A DNA stretch of 64,000 nucleotides from contig JADQAV010000033.1 in assembly GCA_019775845.1 (NCBI GenBank), forward strand, positions 65,585 through 129,584, written 5' to 3'. Positions 11,965 through 23,126 of this stretch are shown piece by piece. The notes beneath the pieces were generated by a model, which saw only the letters and a list, made by a program, of their open reading frames with translations, was not told the DNA's origin and did not search any database. Source of the DNA: Myrmaecium sp. VS I D KN 1. Taxonomy: Eukaryota; Ascomycota; Dothideomycetes; Valsariales; Valsariaceae. The position numbers were made by a program, and so were the translations under genes. Within the stretch, counting starts at the first letter, position 1; each line of letters opens with the position of its first letter.

Positions 11965-12028
11965 GACAGACGGGGATGACAGACAGGAATGACAGACAGG
12001 AATGACAGACAGGAATGACAGACGGGAT
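11965..12028. repeat. 13-bp tandem repeat (GACAGACAGGAAT)
   Basis: Five adjoining copies; the middle three are identical GACAGACAGGAAT and the outer two differ slightly (GACAGACGGGGAT, GACAGACGGGAT). Intergenic. Confidence 0.9.
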
Positions 12029-13799
12029 GACGGCCGTCCGGGGTGAGCTATGAGCTGGACACACACGCTGGAGAGAAGCCGAGAAGGAAAGGGGAGCGAG
12101 ACGGTGGGGTGGGGTGGGGAAAACGGGGTCGGGGTCGGGCGGGCCAGGGATCCGTCTGCAGGTTCCCGGACGTTGTCGTTGATGTTGTTGTTGTTGTCAC
12201 GCGCACGGGAGAGGAGAGCCGGTTCCTAGTCCCCTCCGGTCCGGTCCGAGGACCTGCCCGGGCTGTGCCTGTCGGGGGAGATGGACGGAAAGAAAGAAAA
12301 GAAAGGAAGGAAGATCGGAGACGGGGAAAGGATATCCGGCATCCCGTTTGGCCGCCGCCCTTCAGGGATGTGCCTTTTTTTTCTTCTTCTTTCCTACGGG
12401 TGCCACCGCTGTTACCATCTCCAGTTTGGCTCCGGACGGCGGGCTCAGGGGTTACGGGATACGGGATACGGAAATCGGGGCATCGGGACGGTGATGCTGC
12501 CTGGAAACGGTGGGCTACGGGATCAGCCCTTTTTTTCATTTTTTTTTTCTTCCTTCCTTTCCTCCTTGTGCCGTTCAGGATGCCTCTTCCTGCTGCGGCA
12601 GCGGGTTCCTGCATGCTTTGCCATCGGATCTACCAGCCGGGTAGGTATGTACAGTAGTACCCAAGGTACCGCGCGGGTCTCGTGCAACTAACTGTGAACG
12701 GGGGAAACGGGAAAATGAAGGACGAAAGGAACGGTCTCGAGCGATGATGAATGCGTGAGGGAAAGGATGGTAGTTAGTTAGGTAGGGCGGGAATCGAGAC
12801 GGAGTCGGGATGGGGGAAGGGGGGTTTTTTTTTTCTTCTCTTCATTCTTTTCCCTCTTATACGTGGTGGTAGGTATACGCAACGAGTACGCGCGTTCGGT
12901 TCGGTTCGGTGTCGGCGGTCGTGGATGGATGGGGCTGAGGCTGAGGCTGAGGCTGGGGGGCAACTCGGCCTCACCCGCTCCCCCCGTTTTGCCCTGTCAC
13001 CGGCTTAATTTTCTGTCTTTGTTTGGGTCTCTGACTTTGGATGTTTATGAACCGCTTCGTCGATTTTTCATTGTCTTCGTATGCGTGTTCGCTTCTATGT
13101 TTTGCGCGCAACGTGTGATGTCTACTCTACATAGCTGCGTCGCGCGTGTGGCGTCCCGTTTCTCGTCCTCGGCGTATGTAAGGCTGAAACCGAGCAAACC
13201 CAGAAGCCTTGCAAGGCTACGCAACCGTAACCACCTCACCTCACCTCATGCCCTCCCGTACCGTACATGACCACAACCAAAACGCCGCCCCGCTAACTTC
13301 CCGGGCCGATCTGTGGATGGCAATGGCAATGAAGATGACCCCCGTCCGTCCATCGTCCGTCATTCGGTTATCGATCCAGATCGAGATCTGTATCCCGTCC
13401 CGTTCCCGCACCGTTCCATCCTCGTCCCCCGTCCCCCGTCCCCGCGCCGGCGCCGGGGCGCCTCCAGCCGTCCCGTTCCCTTCCCCTCCCTGATTACCTA
13501 CTGTCCGTTCCGTTTTTGCCGTTTTCGCGGACGGAGCCCCAAGCCGTACGGGTACGGTACGGTACGGTCGTAGGTGATCAGGTCTGGATGCGACCTGTCC
13601 GGTCCCCGAGAACGAGGCCCATTCTCCATTTATCCCCTTCGGGGAGGGTGTTATGGCGAGAGGCTGGAAAAGGCGGACCGGGTTTTTTTGCGTGGTTTTC
13701 ATTTCATTTTTTTTGCGCCCTTTTTATTTTCTTTCTCCGTTCTTATCACGCACTCTGAGGTTGGTAGGAGGAGGAGCAGGGGGAGCTCGTGTTATATTC

Positions 13800-14330
13800 T
13801 TCATCTTATAACTTAGGATGGGGAGAAAAGAGGGGAAGAGGGCATAACCCCTTTAACTGACTATATCTTACCGACTCTATCGCCTTAGGAAGATGAAGGG
13901 TCTAGAGGTTCATCAAAGTAAGAGAGGTCATGTTGAAAGACACGGAATGATACCTTAATACGTTCTAGACTAGTTAAGGATTATAAGTTAGGTAAAGAAT
14001 CAGGAAAGAAATAGGAAAGGAAGATAAAGAAAGCATGGAAGAGGTATGAAAATAGCAGCTGGAGGAGGAAGAACCTCACTATTAAGAGAGAGGGGAAAAA
14101 TAGACAGATAGACGGATATAATTTTAGGTCAGTCCATCAAACACCCTCGTCCTATATATTAATCTACCCTGACGTTTTTATATCTCTAACGGTCCCTAGT
14201 AATCCATCCCTAACATCCCCATCTGTCTCTTGATAGACATACAGCACAGCACTTCCGCTCCTTACTCACCACCCTCACTCAAAGAAGAATAAAGTGAAAA
14301 ATTTATTTAAAACATTGCTTTATTTCCGTC
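13800..14330. other. AT-rich island, possible decayed repeat
   Basis: Base composition shifts abruptly from the GC-rich or GA/CT-rich surroundings to A+T-rich, TpA-rich sequence with stop codons in all frames and few CpG. This fits an old repeat mutated by RIP, but no terminal repeat, coding remnant or target duplication is visible, so the identification is weak. Confidence 0.25.
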
Positions 14331-14423
14331 CTTGAGAATCTCCGAGAGAAGAGAAGAGCATGCCAGCAACGATCAAGGCAGCACATCACTTAATTGATCC
14401 GATCATTAAAAGCCCCCCCTCCG

Positions 14424-14437
14424 CCCCCCCCCCCCCC
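14424..14437. repeat. Poly-C run
   Basis: An uninterrupted run of about 14 C residues, preceded by a shorter C run. Likely length-variable. Confidence 0.8.
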
Positions 14438-14643
14438 GCCGTCCCTTCGCCTTCAAATCAGCACTCAGCACGTCACCGTGGTAAGTAGTAGGACACAACT
14501 GTGCGTATATACCAGTAAGTACATACATCCCGTATGCACAGTACAGTGTGAGTACATACAGACCGCATGTATATCCTACCCCACCATTACCCCTCCCTAC
14601 CCTAATCCAGCCAGCCAGTTTAACAATCATGCTCTATCCTCGG

Positions 14644-14664
14644 CATGATCATGATCATGATCAT
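14644..14664. repeat. Palindromic GATCAT hexamer repeat
   Basis: ATGATC repeated about three times; the unit makes the array self-complementary. A near-identical array occurs at about 49222-49238. Confidence 0.8.
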
Positions 14665-15003
14665 CATCGTCATTGCCTACCAATCTCCCGATTCCCATAC
14701 GCATGTCAGTCATCCCTACCCTACTGACACCGCACATACCTCGTCTCCACTTCTCCTTCCGCATCCATCTATCCTTCCATTCTTCTAGACACAAGGAAAT
14801 TGAAAAGCGGAATAAGGAAAACAAAACGAAAAGGGAAAAGGAAAAGAGGAGCAAGAAAGAGAACGGGATAAAAAGCCGTCGATACCCATCGCCCACAGAC
14901 TGATGATAGGCAGTCGATACGCGGCGAGCGAAGGAGGTAATTTTCTTATCTTCTTAGCTTTTTTTTTCTTCTTTTGTTCTTTCTTTTCTCGTTGACTTCC
15001 TCC

Positions 15004-16986
15004 CTACGATGTCGGCTTCCGACCATACACGACGTAGACCTCATTGTAAGCCTTGGTGCTCCGGTCCCGGACGGCCTTTTTGACGTCCTCGATCAGGAGG
15101 CGGACTTCGTCGTAGGTCATCTGTTTGCGAGTGGGAAAAAGAAGTCAATGAGGATGTCCTTGATACCAAGAAGGAAAAGAGAAGAAAAGGGGGATAGAAA
15201 GTTAAGAGAAAGCAGCACTTACCCCATGAAACCGAGTGCAGATGGCCAGGATCCACCCTTCGATCCCTTCCTCCCACTGCCGCTGGTTCCAGCGGCCGAC
15301 CTCCTTGAGCCTCGCGTCCGCGGCCCAGGGCCCGATCGGCCAGACGTACTTCTTCTGGTGCACGTCCACGAAGCCTGTTGCGGGAGGAGAATTGCAAGTT
15401 AGTGGTTGTTTTGCTATGATAAGGGGGCAGGGGCGTCGGATATCCAGAAAAGACGTACCAACCGCCCGCATCCGATCCGCGATCCGTTCGGCGACGGTGA
15501 ACTCCTTGCCCATCTTCACCCCGCCTTCAAGCATGATGTTCTGCACCCGCAGCAGCACGTCCTTGTACCTGGCTTCCTTAGCGCTGTCGGTGTTGCTGTT
15601 GTTGCCATTATTGTTGCTGTAGAGATTGACCGAGGTAACGTATTCATGTTGTTCGAACCAGCCGCCGGGCGCGAGGTGTCTGAGCGAGAGAAGTTAACAG
15701 TTAGCCGGGTGCGTTCTTTCTTCGAGGGAGCCGCCTTTGTGGAAAGGGAAAGGAGGGAAAGTTGTTAGTTTCCTCTACTCACTTCAAGCATTGCTGGTAC
15801 AACGCGGTCCAGTCTGAGACGCAGCCACTCATCATGCGCATGTGGATGAGGTCGAAGCTGTTCTCCGGGTACGTCCACTCGCTGCACATGTCGTCGATCT
15901 CGAAGTGCACGTTAGGTGGGGCGAAATTGTCCTGCGTCGGCGAGAGGTCGGTGCCTGCATGGGAGGAATGGGGTGTCAGTTGGAGTGACCTCGAAAAGCT
16001 GTTCATATACACAAGGTCAGACTTACCTATCACCTCAGCGCTGGGGTACCGGTCACCGACATCTCTGCAAGCGATCGATTATGTTAGCAACAAAACTGGT
16101 CTATCAGGGTTTGGGGTGAACGTATGGAAAAGAGACACTCACATTGCCCAAATCCCACGGCCTGTCCCCAAATCCAATATCTTCCCCGGGAACTCAACCG
16201 GTGCAATGAATAGCTGATCGTCAAGAGTGAGCATCCAGAGGTGGTGTCTGCACAAACGAAGCAAAATAAGAACAACAACTGTTAGTAAACTGCCGACCTT
16301 CCCTTCGATGCTGGCTGGTAACCACGTACACTATGAGCTGATAATCATTCTGTTTTTCATCGTTGGGTTGGTAATATTCTCCCTCCCCTATAGCAAGGAA
16401 AAGAATGTATCAGTGGAGGAGGGCAAGAGAAGACAACGAAAAACGAAACAAAAAACAGGAAGCCCAATGAAAGCTGCCGGGAAAACAAGGAGCCTTCATA
16501 CTAAACGCGTGGTATCTCCTGCCATTCTCGTAGCGGTAATTTCGGATCGTGGAAGCCAACGTCCGTCCTCTCTGGAAGTATTAGTTCGATTCGAAGAAAT
16601 GAGGAAGACCCAGCGAGAGAGAAAGAAAGGAATAAGGAAGAGATAAAAAGGAGGAGACTCACGAGGAATACGTAAGAGCGTCATCATCATCGTTATAATA
16701 ACCGCTTCCGGCGTCATACTGATCATCCTACAACACCGCCAGGGCGGGGGAGCAGGTTGTTCGTGTTAGCCAAAAGAAGAACCAGGGACTTTCTCTCTCT
16801 CATTCATCGCGGTGTTCACAACTTCAGTACCAGGGGATAGGGGAAGGAAGAAGGTAGGGAAAAAGAAACAACGTTTCTTCCAAAGAGGAACCGTGCCGGA
16901 TGCAAGGAGCGGGTGGGATTGCGTACGGGAAAAGAATCAGAACATACCACCGGTATGTCCGGGAGGTCCGATCCTTCTGGGGCCAT
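15004..16986 (-). CDS. LaeA/UMTA-like SAM-dependent methyltransferase
   Basis: A class I methyltransferase of the fungal UMTA/LaeA-like group; substrate unknown. I assembled ten exons: 16948..16986, 16663..16727, 16502..16569, 16330..16387, 16143..16247, 16027..16064, 15783..15954, 15459..15679, 15223..15374 and 15004..15120. All phases fit and yield 344 residues. Family landmarks appear in order: DDQYDAGSGYY, IRNYRYENGRRYHAFREGEY, the Rossmann glycine motif ILDLGTGRGIWAIDVGD (about residue 100), IGTDLSPTQ, FDLIHMRMMSGCVSDW, LAPGGWFEQHEY and a closing MTYDEVRLLIEDV. The exon 2/3 junction is the least certain, because the first AG would break the frame and the following AG is needed. The start MAPEGSDLPDIP was chosen for phase and position and is also tentative. 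The gene stands alone in gene-poor DNA. LaeA itself regulates secondary metabolism, but many paralogues have no known role. Confidence 0.85.
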
Positions 16987-18201
16987 ATCGGATGAGGAAA
17001 AGAAGGAGGAGGAGGAGGTGGTGGTGGTGGTGGAGGGGGCGGTGTGTGTGTGGTATAGAGAGGCGAAGGAGGTCGAGAAAGAGCGAGAGAGGATCTACCC
17101 TCTATCTTCTCCTTTCTTCACGCTGCGAATACCCTCCAGGCTTGTGAGGATCAGAAGGAGGATGAGAGAAGGCACGAAGCAGTCGATGCGGTGCGGTTGA
17201 GGGACGCGGAGCGGTCGGTGATGTTCACAGGTGTGTGTAGTAGTGGGGCAAACCTAAGCAAGCACGAAACCCCCCCCCACGAGACCCCTTATCGGACGAA
17301 GGCAGGTAGTAGGTAGGTAAAGCTAGGTGTAATGTGTAATGTAGGTATAGCAGTATCCTCTCCGCTCACAACGAAAGACGAAGCAGCGGCGGCGGCGGCG
17401 AGGACAATGACGACGGAGGAGTATGTATGATGTATAGTGGTGATGATGATGGCGATGGCGATGGTGATGGTGGAGGTGTGTGGACGTCCAGCCTTCCGCG
17501 GACCCGAGGAGATGGTAGGTGAGGTAAGTAAGGTAAGGTAAGCAGCGGTTTGTGGGCGGTTTAGAGATGTAATACCCGGAAAAACGCACTCCCCCACCAA
17601 CGAGAAAGGGAAAAGGGCGGGGTCGATCACACAACGGCGACTCGAGAGGAAACTGAGTCCGAGGAGGAGGAAGAAGAAGAAGAAGAAGAAGAGAGTGAGT
17701 GAGAGAGTGAGAGAGAGGAGGGGAAAAAGAGGGAAAGGGGAGTGAGCTGCCCCTAGGTAGTATTACGAGGAATGGATAATGGATAGGGTGTGTGTACACT
17801 GGTATATGCGCGTGTGGAGTCACAAAACGGCTGTCGGTCCAGCCAGCAAGCCAGCCAGCCAGCCCGCCAGTTATTAGCCCGTCCTCCGCTTGTCGCCCTT
17901 GTTCACGGCCCGTGTCCACTACCGTACTCAACCGTTCTTTAGTCGTGCATAAAGGACTACTACAGAATGGCTATGGAGTAACTAGACGATACTATGAAAT
18001 GTGGATGATGTGGAGGATCTTATGGGTTGTGGGCGATGGTGATGAAGGATGAGGAAAAGGAAAAGAAAAATATCAAATCCCACGGGGATGGGAGTTGGGA
18101 GCGGGAACCGACCACCACGTCCGCGGAAAGGGCACGACGGGAAAGAGGGGTGCGGATGGGATGGGATGGGATTGGGAATGGGATGGCGGCGGGACACCGG
18201 T

Positions 18202-18240
18202 TGGGGAGGGGAGGGGAGGGGAGGGGAAGGGAAGGAGGGG
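18202..18240 (+). repeat. G-run cluster, G-quadruplex-capable
   Basis: Five or more runs of three to four G separated by single A bases (GGGGAGGGGAGGGGAGGGG). The spacing satisfies the usual G-quadruplex pattern on the plus strand. Confidence 0.75.
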
Positions 18241-18907
18241 CCCGCTTTCGACTGGGATAGGATGGGCATGGGGATGGTGTGATGCGAAGCGATGCCATGG
18301 GGAAGCCAATAACAACTGCGGGCGAACTACCTACGTTTTCCTCCTTGCATTTTACCTCAGAATATATATGTATATTCAAGTTGCTCTCCCTCTTCACTCC
18401 CTTCTCTTCCCACCAAAGCTGGTCGAGTCAGTCAGTCATAAAGGGCTGAAAGGGCTGAAGGGCTGAAAGACGTGTGAGGGGAAAGGGAGGGGATCTTAAC
18501 AGGGACCCCCCAGTCGTTGCGCAACGGGGCGAGCGAATCATGCACCAGGGGGGGTGTGAGGTGAGGGGGTGCGGCGGCGGAGGAGCCGGGCCGGCTGAAG
18601 AGAGACAAAAGAGAGACATGAAAGAGAGGGGAAGTTTACAGGGAAGAGATGATAAAGAAAAAGCCAAAAAGCCCCCCTGAAACCTTCCTCCAGTTCTCGC
18701 TTGAACCGTCGAGCATCAAAATCATATTTCCTAGAGAACTTGAAAGCTGGAAGTATTTACGCCGCGGACCTTCCCATCATCATCGTCCCCCTCTGCTCGA
18801 GAAACCAAACCCATCGGAACGGGCCTCTCCTTTCGGGATCGCGCCCGCCCGGCCACTCGCTGCTGGTAAATGATCCCAGGCCCCTGGCCCCTGGAAACTC
18901 TGGAGGC

Positions 18908-18955
18908 GGGAAGGGAAGGGAAGGGGAGGGGAGGGGGAGGGGAGGGGAGGGGGGG
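18908..18955 (+). repeat. Second G-run cluster, G-quadruplex-capable
   Basis: Repeated GGGA/GGGGA runs ending in a run of seven G. Same strand and type as the cluster 700 bp upstream. Confidence 0.75.
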
Positions 18956-19654
18956 CGGACCGACCAGTGGGCGGTTTCGAAAGGGCCGCCCGCACCCGCC
19001 CGCACCGCCGCCAGTAGGAGTACTGGACCGCCCCGAACTCTCGCTGCCATCGTGGATTAAACCTGAGGTTCCCCTGTCTCGGATCCCGGATGCTCGCCGT
19101 TCCCGTCCACCTACCTACCTTACCTTTACTCCTTCACTGGAGGTTCCAGGTTTCAGGTTTACACCTCAGGTTCTTGCGAGTTTTCCTCGGCGGTGGTCAG
19201 TATGTAGGTTCGCAGATATTCAGTAGAGTCGGAACGAGGATCAGATTTCAGAACATCATCAGAAGATGAAGAGGACACCGGAGAGGCAAGAAGCGGGGTA
19301 GGGTACCGACAGTGGACTTTACAGTTCCTCACACATGATCCACGTCTCATTACTACTACTACTTTCTCCAATTCCATGATGATCAATGCTGATGCAGAAC
19401 CCAATCCATAACCATACTTTATCTACCAAAAACCAAAAGAAAAACAACAGTCCATAAAGCCATGAATACCCATATGCATATATATATACCCATCCCCAAT
19501 CCCATTCCCCATCCCCATCGTCATATCCATAATTCCATTTTCAGTCCATCCCCTTCATCCATTCCAGTCATTCATTCATTCCAAAAAAGACACCCCCTTC
19601 CCGCTGCCATTGCTGCTGGTTACTGCTGTTGCTACAAATATACCGATACGGGGT

Positions 19655-19683
19655 AAAAAAAACAAAAAAAAAAAAAAAAAAAA
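19655..19683 (+). repeat. Poly-A tract
   Basis: A nearly pure A tract interrupted by single C bases. It lacks flanking duplications or an adjacent coding remnant, so retroposon origin is not supported. Confidence 0.7.
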
Positions 19684-20115
19684 CAAAGAAAAAACAGGCG
19701 CGAGAACAAGTAAGCAAAACAGCCAACGGCGCCTCGACGCGCAAAAATGCGGCGGTGATATGCGAAGAATGAGCGAACGAGCGAACGAACAGACAAAAGA
19801 AACAGCAGATACACCGAAGAGCAAAATAGAGCAAAGCAATGCGGAGCGAAGACGTTGTTTCCCCTTCCAACAAAACATCCCATGATCCCCAAGGAAAGGA
19901 AAAAGAGTAGATGACCTGAAACTCCTCCCCCCAAGACCCATCATCACCTCTAAGTACCCGATGTTTGTGCGTGCTCCGGCGGAGGGCTTCCAATCTGGCA
20001 AATTGGTGCAATCTTGCACGCTCACCCTTCATCCCTAGCTAGCCAAGATCACGCCAATTCTTGAGACAGTCGTTTTTTTCTCGGTTCAGTTTCCTTCTCC
20101 AGTATACCTAGCCCA

Positions 20116-23100
20116 TCATGAAGCACTGCTTCCCTCGCCAGGACCGGTGTTCTGATTCGACTTCGTCGCCGCCTGAGCTTTCCTCGCCGCCTGCTCCTTC
20201 TCATCCTCGCTTTGACTCGCGCTGATATCGCTATCCCCGAGCGTCCCATCTTTCGACTCCCGTCGCAGCTTGTCGGCCTTGTCTTTCAGTGCTTGCGCTT
20301 CCTCAGCAGCCTTCTGGGCGCGCACCTGCTTCCTCCACATGTTCGCGTACCGACCTTTCTTATCCAGGAGCTCCTGATGCGTCCCCCGCTCGGCGACGCG
20401 CCCCTCGTGCAGGACCAAGATCTGATCCGCGCGGGTGATGGTGCTCAGGCGGTGTGCAATCACCAGCATCGTACGACCCTCGGCGAGCGTGGTTAATGCC
20501 TCCTGGATATGTTGCTCGGTTTCGGTATCCAAGGCGGCCGTAGCCTCGTCCAGCATGATGATCCGAGGGTTCTTCAAAATCGTACGCGCAATCGCGACGC
20601 GCTGCTTCTCTCCGCCAGAGAGACGCAGTCCGCGCTCACCTACCTTCGTATCGTAGCCGTCGGGGAATGACAGGATCTTGTCGTGGATGCTGGCTGCGCG
20701 ACAAGCTTCATAAACCTGCTCGTCCGTCGCCTCTTGATTGGCGTACTTGAGGTTGTACATGAGACTCTCGTTGAAGAGAACCGTATCCTGGGGGACGACT
20801 CCGATATGGCTGCGGAGAGAGTTGATCGTGATATCCTCTATATTATGACCATCGACTTCAATGGAACCCGCTTGGACATTGTAGAACCGGAACATCAGGC
20901 GGAACACCGTGGACTTTCCGCCACCCGATTCTCCAACGAAGGCCGTGGTTGTGCCCGGAGGGCAATGGAAATCCAGGCCTTGGAGCGCCGGCTTCCGCTC
21001 GTCATAAGAAAAGTGGACTTCGTTGAAACGGATATCGCCGTCGCATCGAAGCAGATCCTTTGCTCCTGGCTTGTCTACGACTGTCGGTTGCTCTTTGAAA
21101 AGCTCCAGCATTCTCTCCGCATTGATCATAGCGGACTGGATCATCCGATAGAAAGTCCCGAAGAAGTTCAAGGGAGCTTGCAATTGGGCCATGTAGGTCA
21201 GGAGAGCGACGAAGTCACCCACCTTACGCTGACCGCTTGTCACTTGCCAAGCCGCAATGAAACAAGCAATCATGAGCCCCAGCATAAAACAAACATTTTG
21301 CGAAACGTTCATCAGATTCAGGGAGAAGTTCACCTTGTACTCAGCGGCCTGATACTTGCCCACAGCCTGACGATACCGGTTGAATTCGTAGTCCTCGGCA
21401 TTGAAATATTTGACCGTCTCATAAGAGACCATCGAATCGTTCCTGGAGTTCAAGTCAGTGAGATCCGGACGACGAACAAAGCTCGATTCAACTTACTTGA
21501 CCGCGTCTTGCTCTCGGTCCGCATTGACCATTTCGCGGCGGATTTTCGCTCTCCATTGCGCCATACGGATCGTTAGGTAAATATACCAGAACGTTACGAT
21601 CGCAACGACGAGCGCATAGTAGGCGTCGAATGCTATCAAGAAGTACGCTACTGCAACGCACAGGTCGACAAGCATGGGGACGACCTGGAATGTCACCTGC
21701 TCCAGGAACGTGTTGATGGAGTTGCCTTTTCCAAGGGCTGAGAGCACTTCACCCGTTTTCTTGCCAAGATGGAAGTCCAAACTGAGGCCATGAACGTGCT
21801 CGAATGAGGCTACGGAAAGTTCCCGATAGGAATACTGCCCAATAGGGATCCAGAGAGTGGACCGAAGGGCGCCGAGGAGACCATTGCTCCCCTGCAAGAA
21901 GCGAAAGAATATGTAGAGGCAAATCGAACCCCAGGGCATCTTGGTTCGACCTTCGTCACCTTCCCCATTCTCTCCGGACAATTCGTTGATGATCCTCCCA
22001 ACCTGCCAAGGGACCAGAACATTGATCCCTCGCTGAGCGACCACGATGAAGAAGCAAACCAGCACGATGAGCTGCAGACGACGATCCTTTGACGGCCACA
22101 GGTAAGGAAAGAAGATGGAGTAACCTTTCATGTATTCCCACCATGACCGCGACGGAGCAGTCATCGGACGGCTCCAGCCTGCAGGAGCTTCTTCGGCATG
22201 CGAGTGCTTGCTGCCGGAGGGCACGGAGCCGTATCCATTGGCGTGCCCGTTCGCGCCATGGGTTTCCGGTAGCAGACGCTCAGTTTCGCTGGCCGACTGC
22301 AGTACCCGCTCCTCCTTGCGCCTTTGGCGGGTGACAAAGAGCACATAGAAGCAGATGAGTGATAGCAACAGCACTATCCGCAGAAGGTCGACCGAAACCT
22401 CGGTGATTTCCCATTCGGTCATGTGCATTCTCAGCACATCACCATTTGGGCGCCTTCCCACCTGAGGCTCCTTGTGGGCATGTGTATACAGGTTCAAAGA
22501 ATACGCCAGAAGAACGCATTCGAGTACCAGGGCAAAAACCCATGTGGAGAAATGGGAGGCGTTCGGGGAGGGTTTGGTGTCGAATAGCGATAATAAGACC
22601 AGGCTATACACGAAAAACGATCCAACCACGTAGATCTACAATCAGTGGCGTTAGTATACCGGTCATGTCCTTCTCCGCGACTCGTACTCACCACATAGGC
22701 CTGACCACACCACCAGCCTTCTTTGCGTTTGTAAAGCGCATGGACCATGACGTTCGCTGCATTGCCGACAAAGGTGAGGGTTGCCAGTGCGGAAAGCCAA
22801 TCGAACAGAGTCTTCTGAGACCTGGGTAGGTTGTCGGACTTGTGTTTCGGTAGGTTCCTCAGCGGGTCGTTCTTTGGGAGCGGTTTCCCGCCTGGACCAA
22901 GCTGGGTGGCCGGACCGGAAAGATTACGATTATCATTATTGGATGCTTTGATGCTCCGGATGGTGAAAGCGGCCAGGAAAAAGATGAGGAGGACTATGGG
23001 ATACGCATAGTGAAGATAGCGGAGGGCAGCACGGGGGGCGTGGTTCGAGGATGGCGATGCCACATGCTCGGGAATGCCCGTAGCAGACGGATCTGGAGAA

Positions 23101-23126
23101 GCGAATGAAGCGACAGATGAGGCCAT
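20116..23126 (-). CDS. HMT1-type vacuolar ABC half-transporter (ABCB)
   Basis: Resembles Schizosaccharomyces pombe Hmt1 and animal ABCB6: an N-terminal membrane extension (TMD0), a six-helix ABC membrane domain and one nucleotide-binding domain. Hmt1 confers cadmium tolerance at the vacuolar membrane. Three exons, 22692..23126, 21497..22635 and 20116..21442 (introns of 56 and 54 nt), encode 966 residues. Hydrophobic segments include YAYPIVLLIFFLAAFTI near residue 40 and VGSFFVYSLVLLSLF near 150. The ABC part contains NDSMVSYETVKYFNAEDYE, typical of the Atm1/Hmt1 branch. ATP-site motifs are intact: Walker A GESGGGKST (about residue 694), signature LSGGEKQR (about 799), Walker B IIMLDEAT (about 820) and AHRLST. 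A charged tail follows. The extended N-terminus argues for Hmt1 rather than mitochondrial Atm1. The substrate is inferred from the family. Confidence 0.93.

Larger units (their letters stand above)
11135..15003. other. 3.9-kb gene-poor, low-complexity region
   Basis: No protein-like frame is convincing. The longest open stretches (around 12.0-12.7 kb) are Arg/Gly/Pro/Ser-rich on both strands, as expected of GC-rich purine-skewed DNA. Contents include the 3' region of the CRH gene, a 13-bp tandem repeat near 12.0 kb, GGGATAC-type short repeats near 12.45 kb, an AT-rich island at about 13.8-14.33 kb, a poly-C run and a palindromic GATCAT repeat near 14.65 kb. Confidence 0.55.
16987..20115. other. 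3.1-kb gene-poor region with G-rich tracts
   Basis: No convincing coding frame. Contents include many TAGGTA/TACCTA words (about 17.29-17.55 kb), GAT/GGCGAT microsatellites near 17.44 kb, CCAGCCAG repeats near 17.84 kb, two G-run clusters, purine-rich blocks, and a poly-A tract near 19.67 kb. The edge near 17.0 kb should include the methyltransferase promoter, and the edge near 20.1 kb the HMT1-like 3' region. Confidence 0.5.

Noticed and set aside
12043-12657. Overlapping 200-codon frames on both strands in the gene desert
   Set aside because: Both are low-complexity from purine/pyrimidine-skewed DNA, with no splice structure or domain.
19655-19683. Poly-A tract as the tail of a LINE or processed retrocopy
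   Set aside because: No coding remnant upstream and no target-site duplication was seen.
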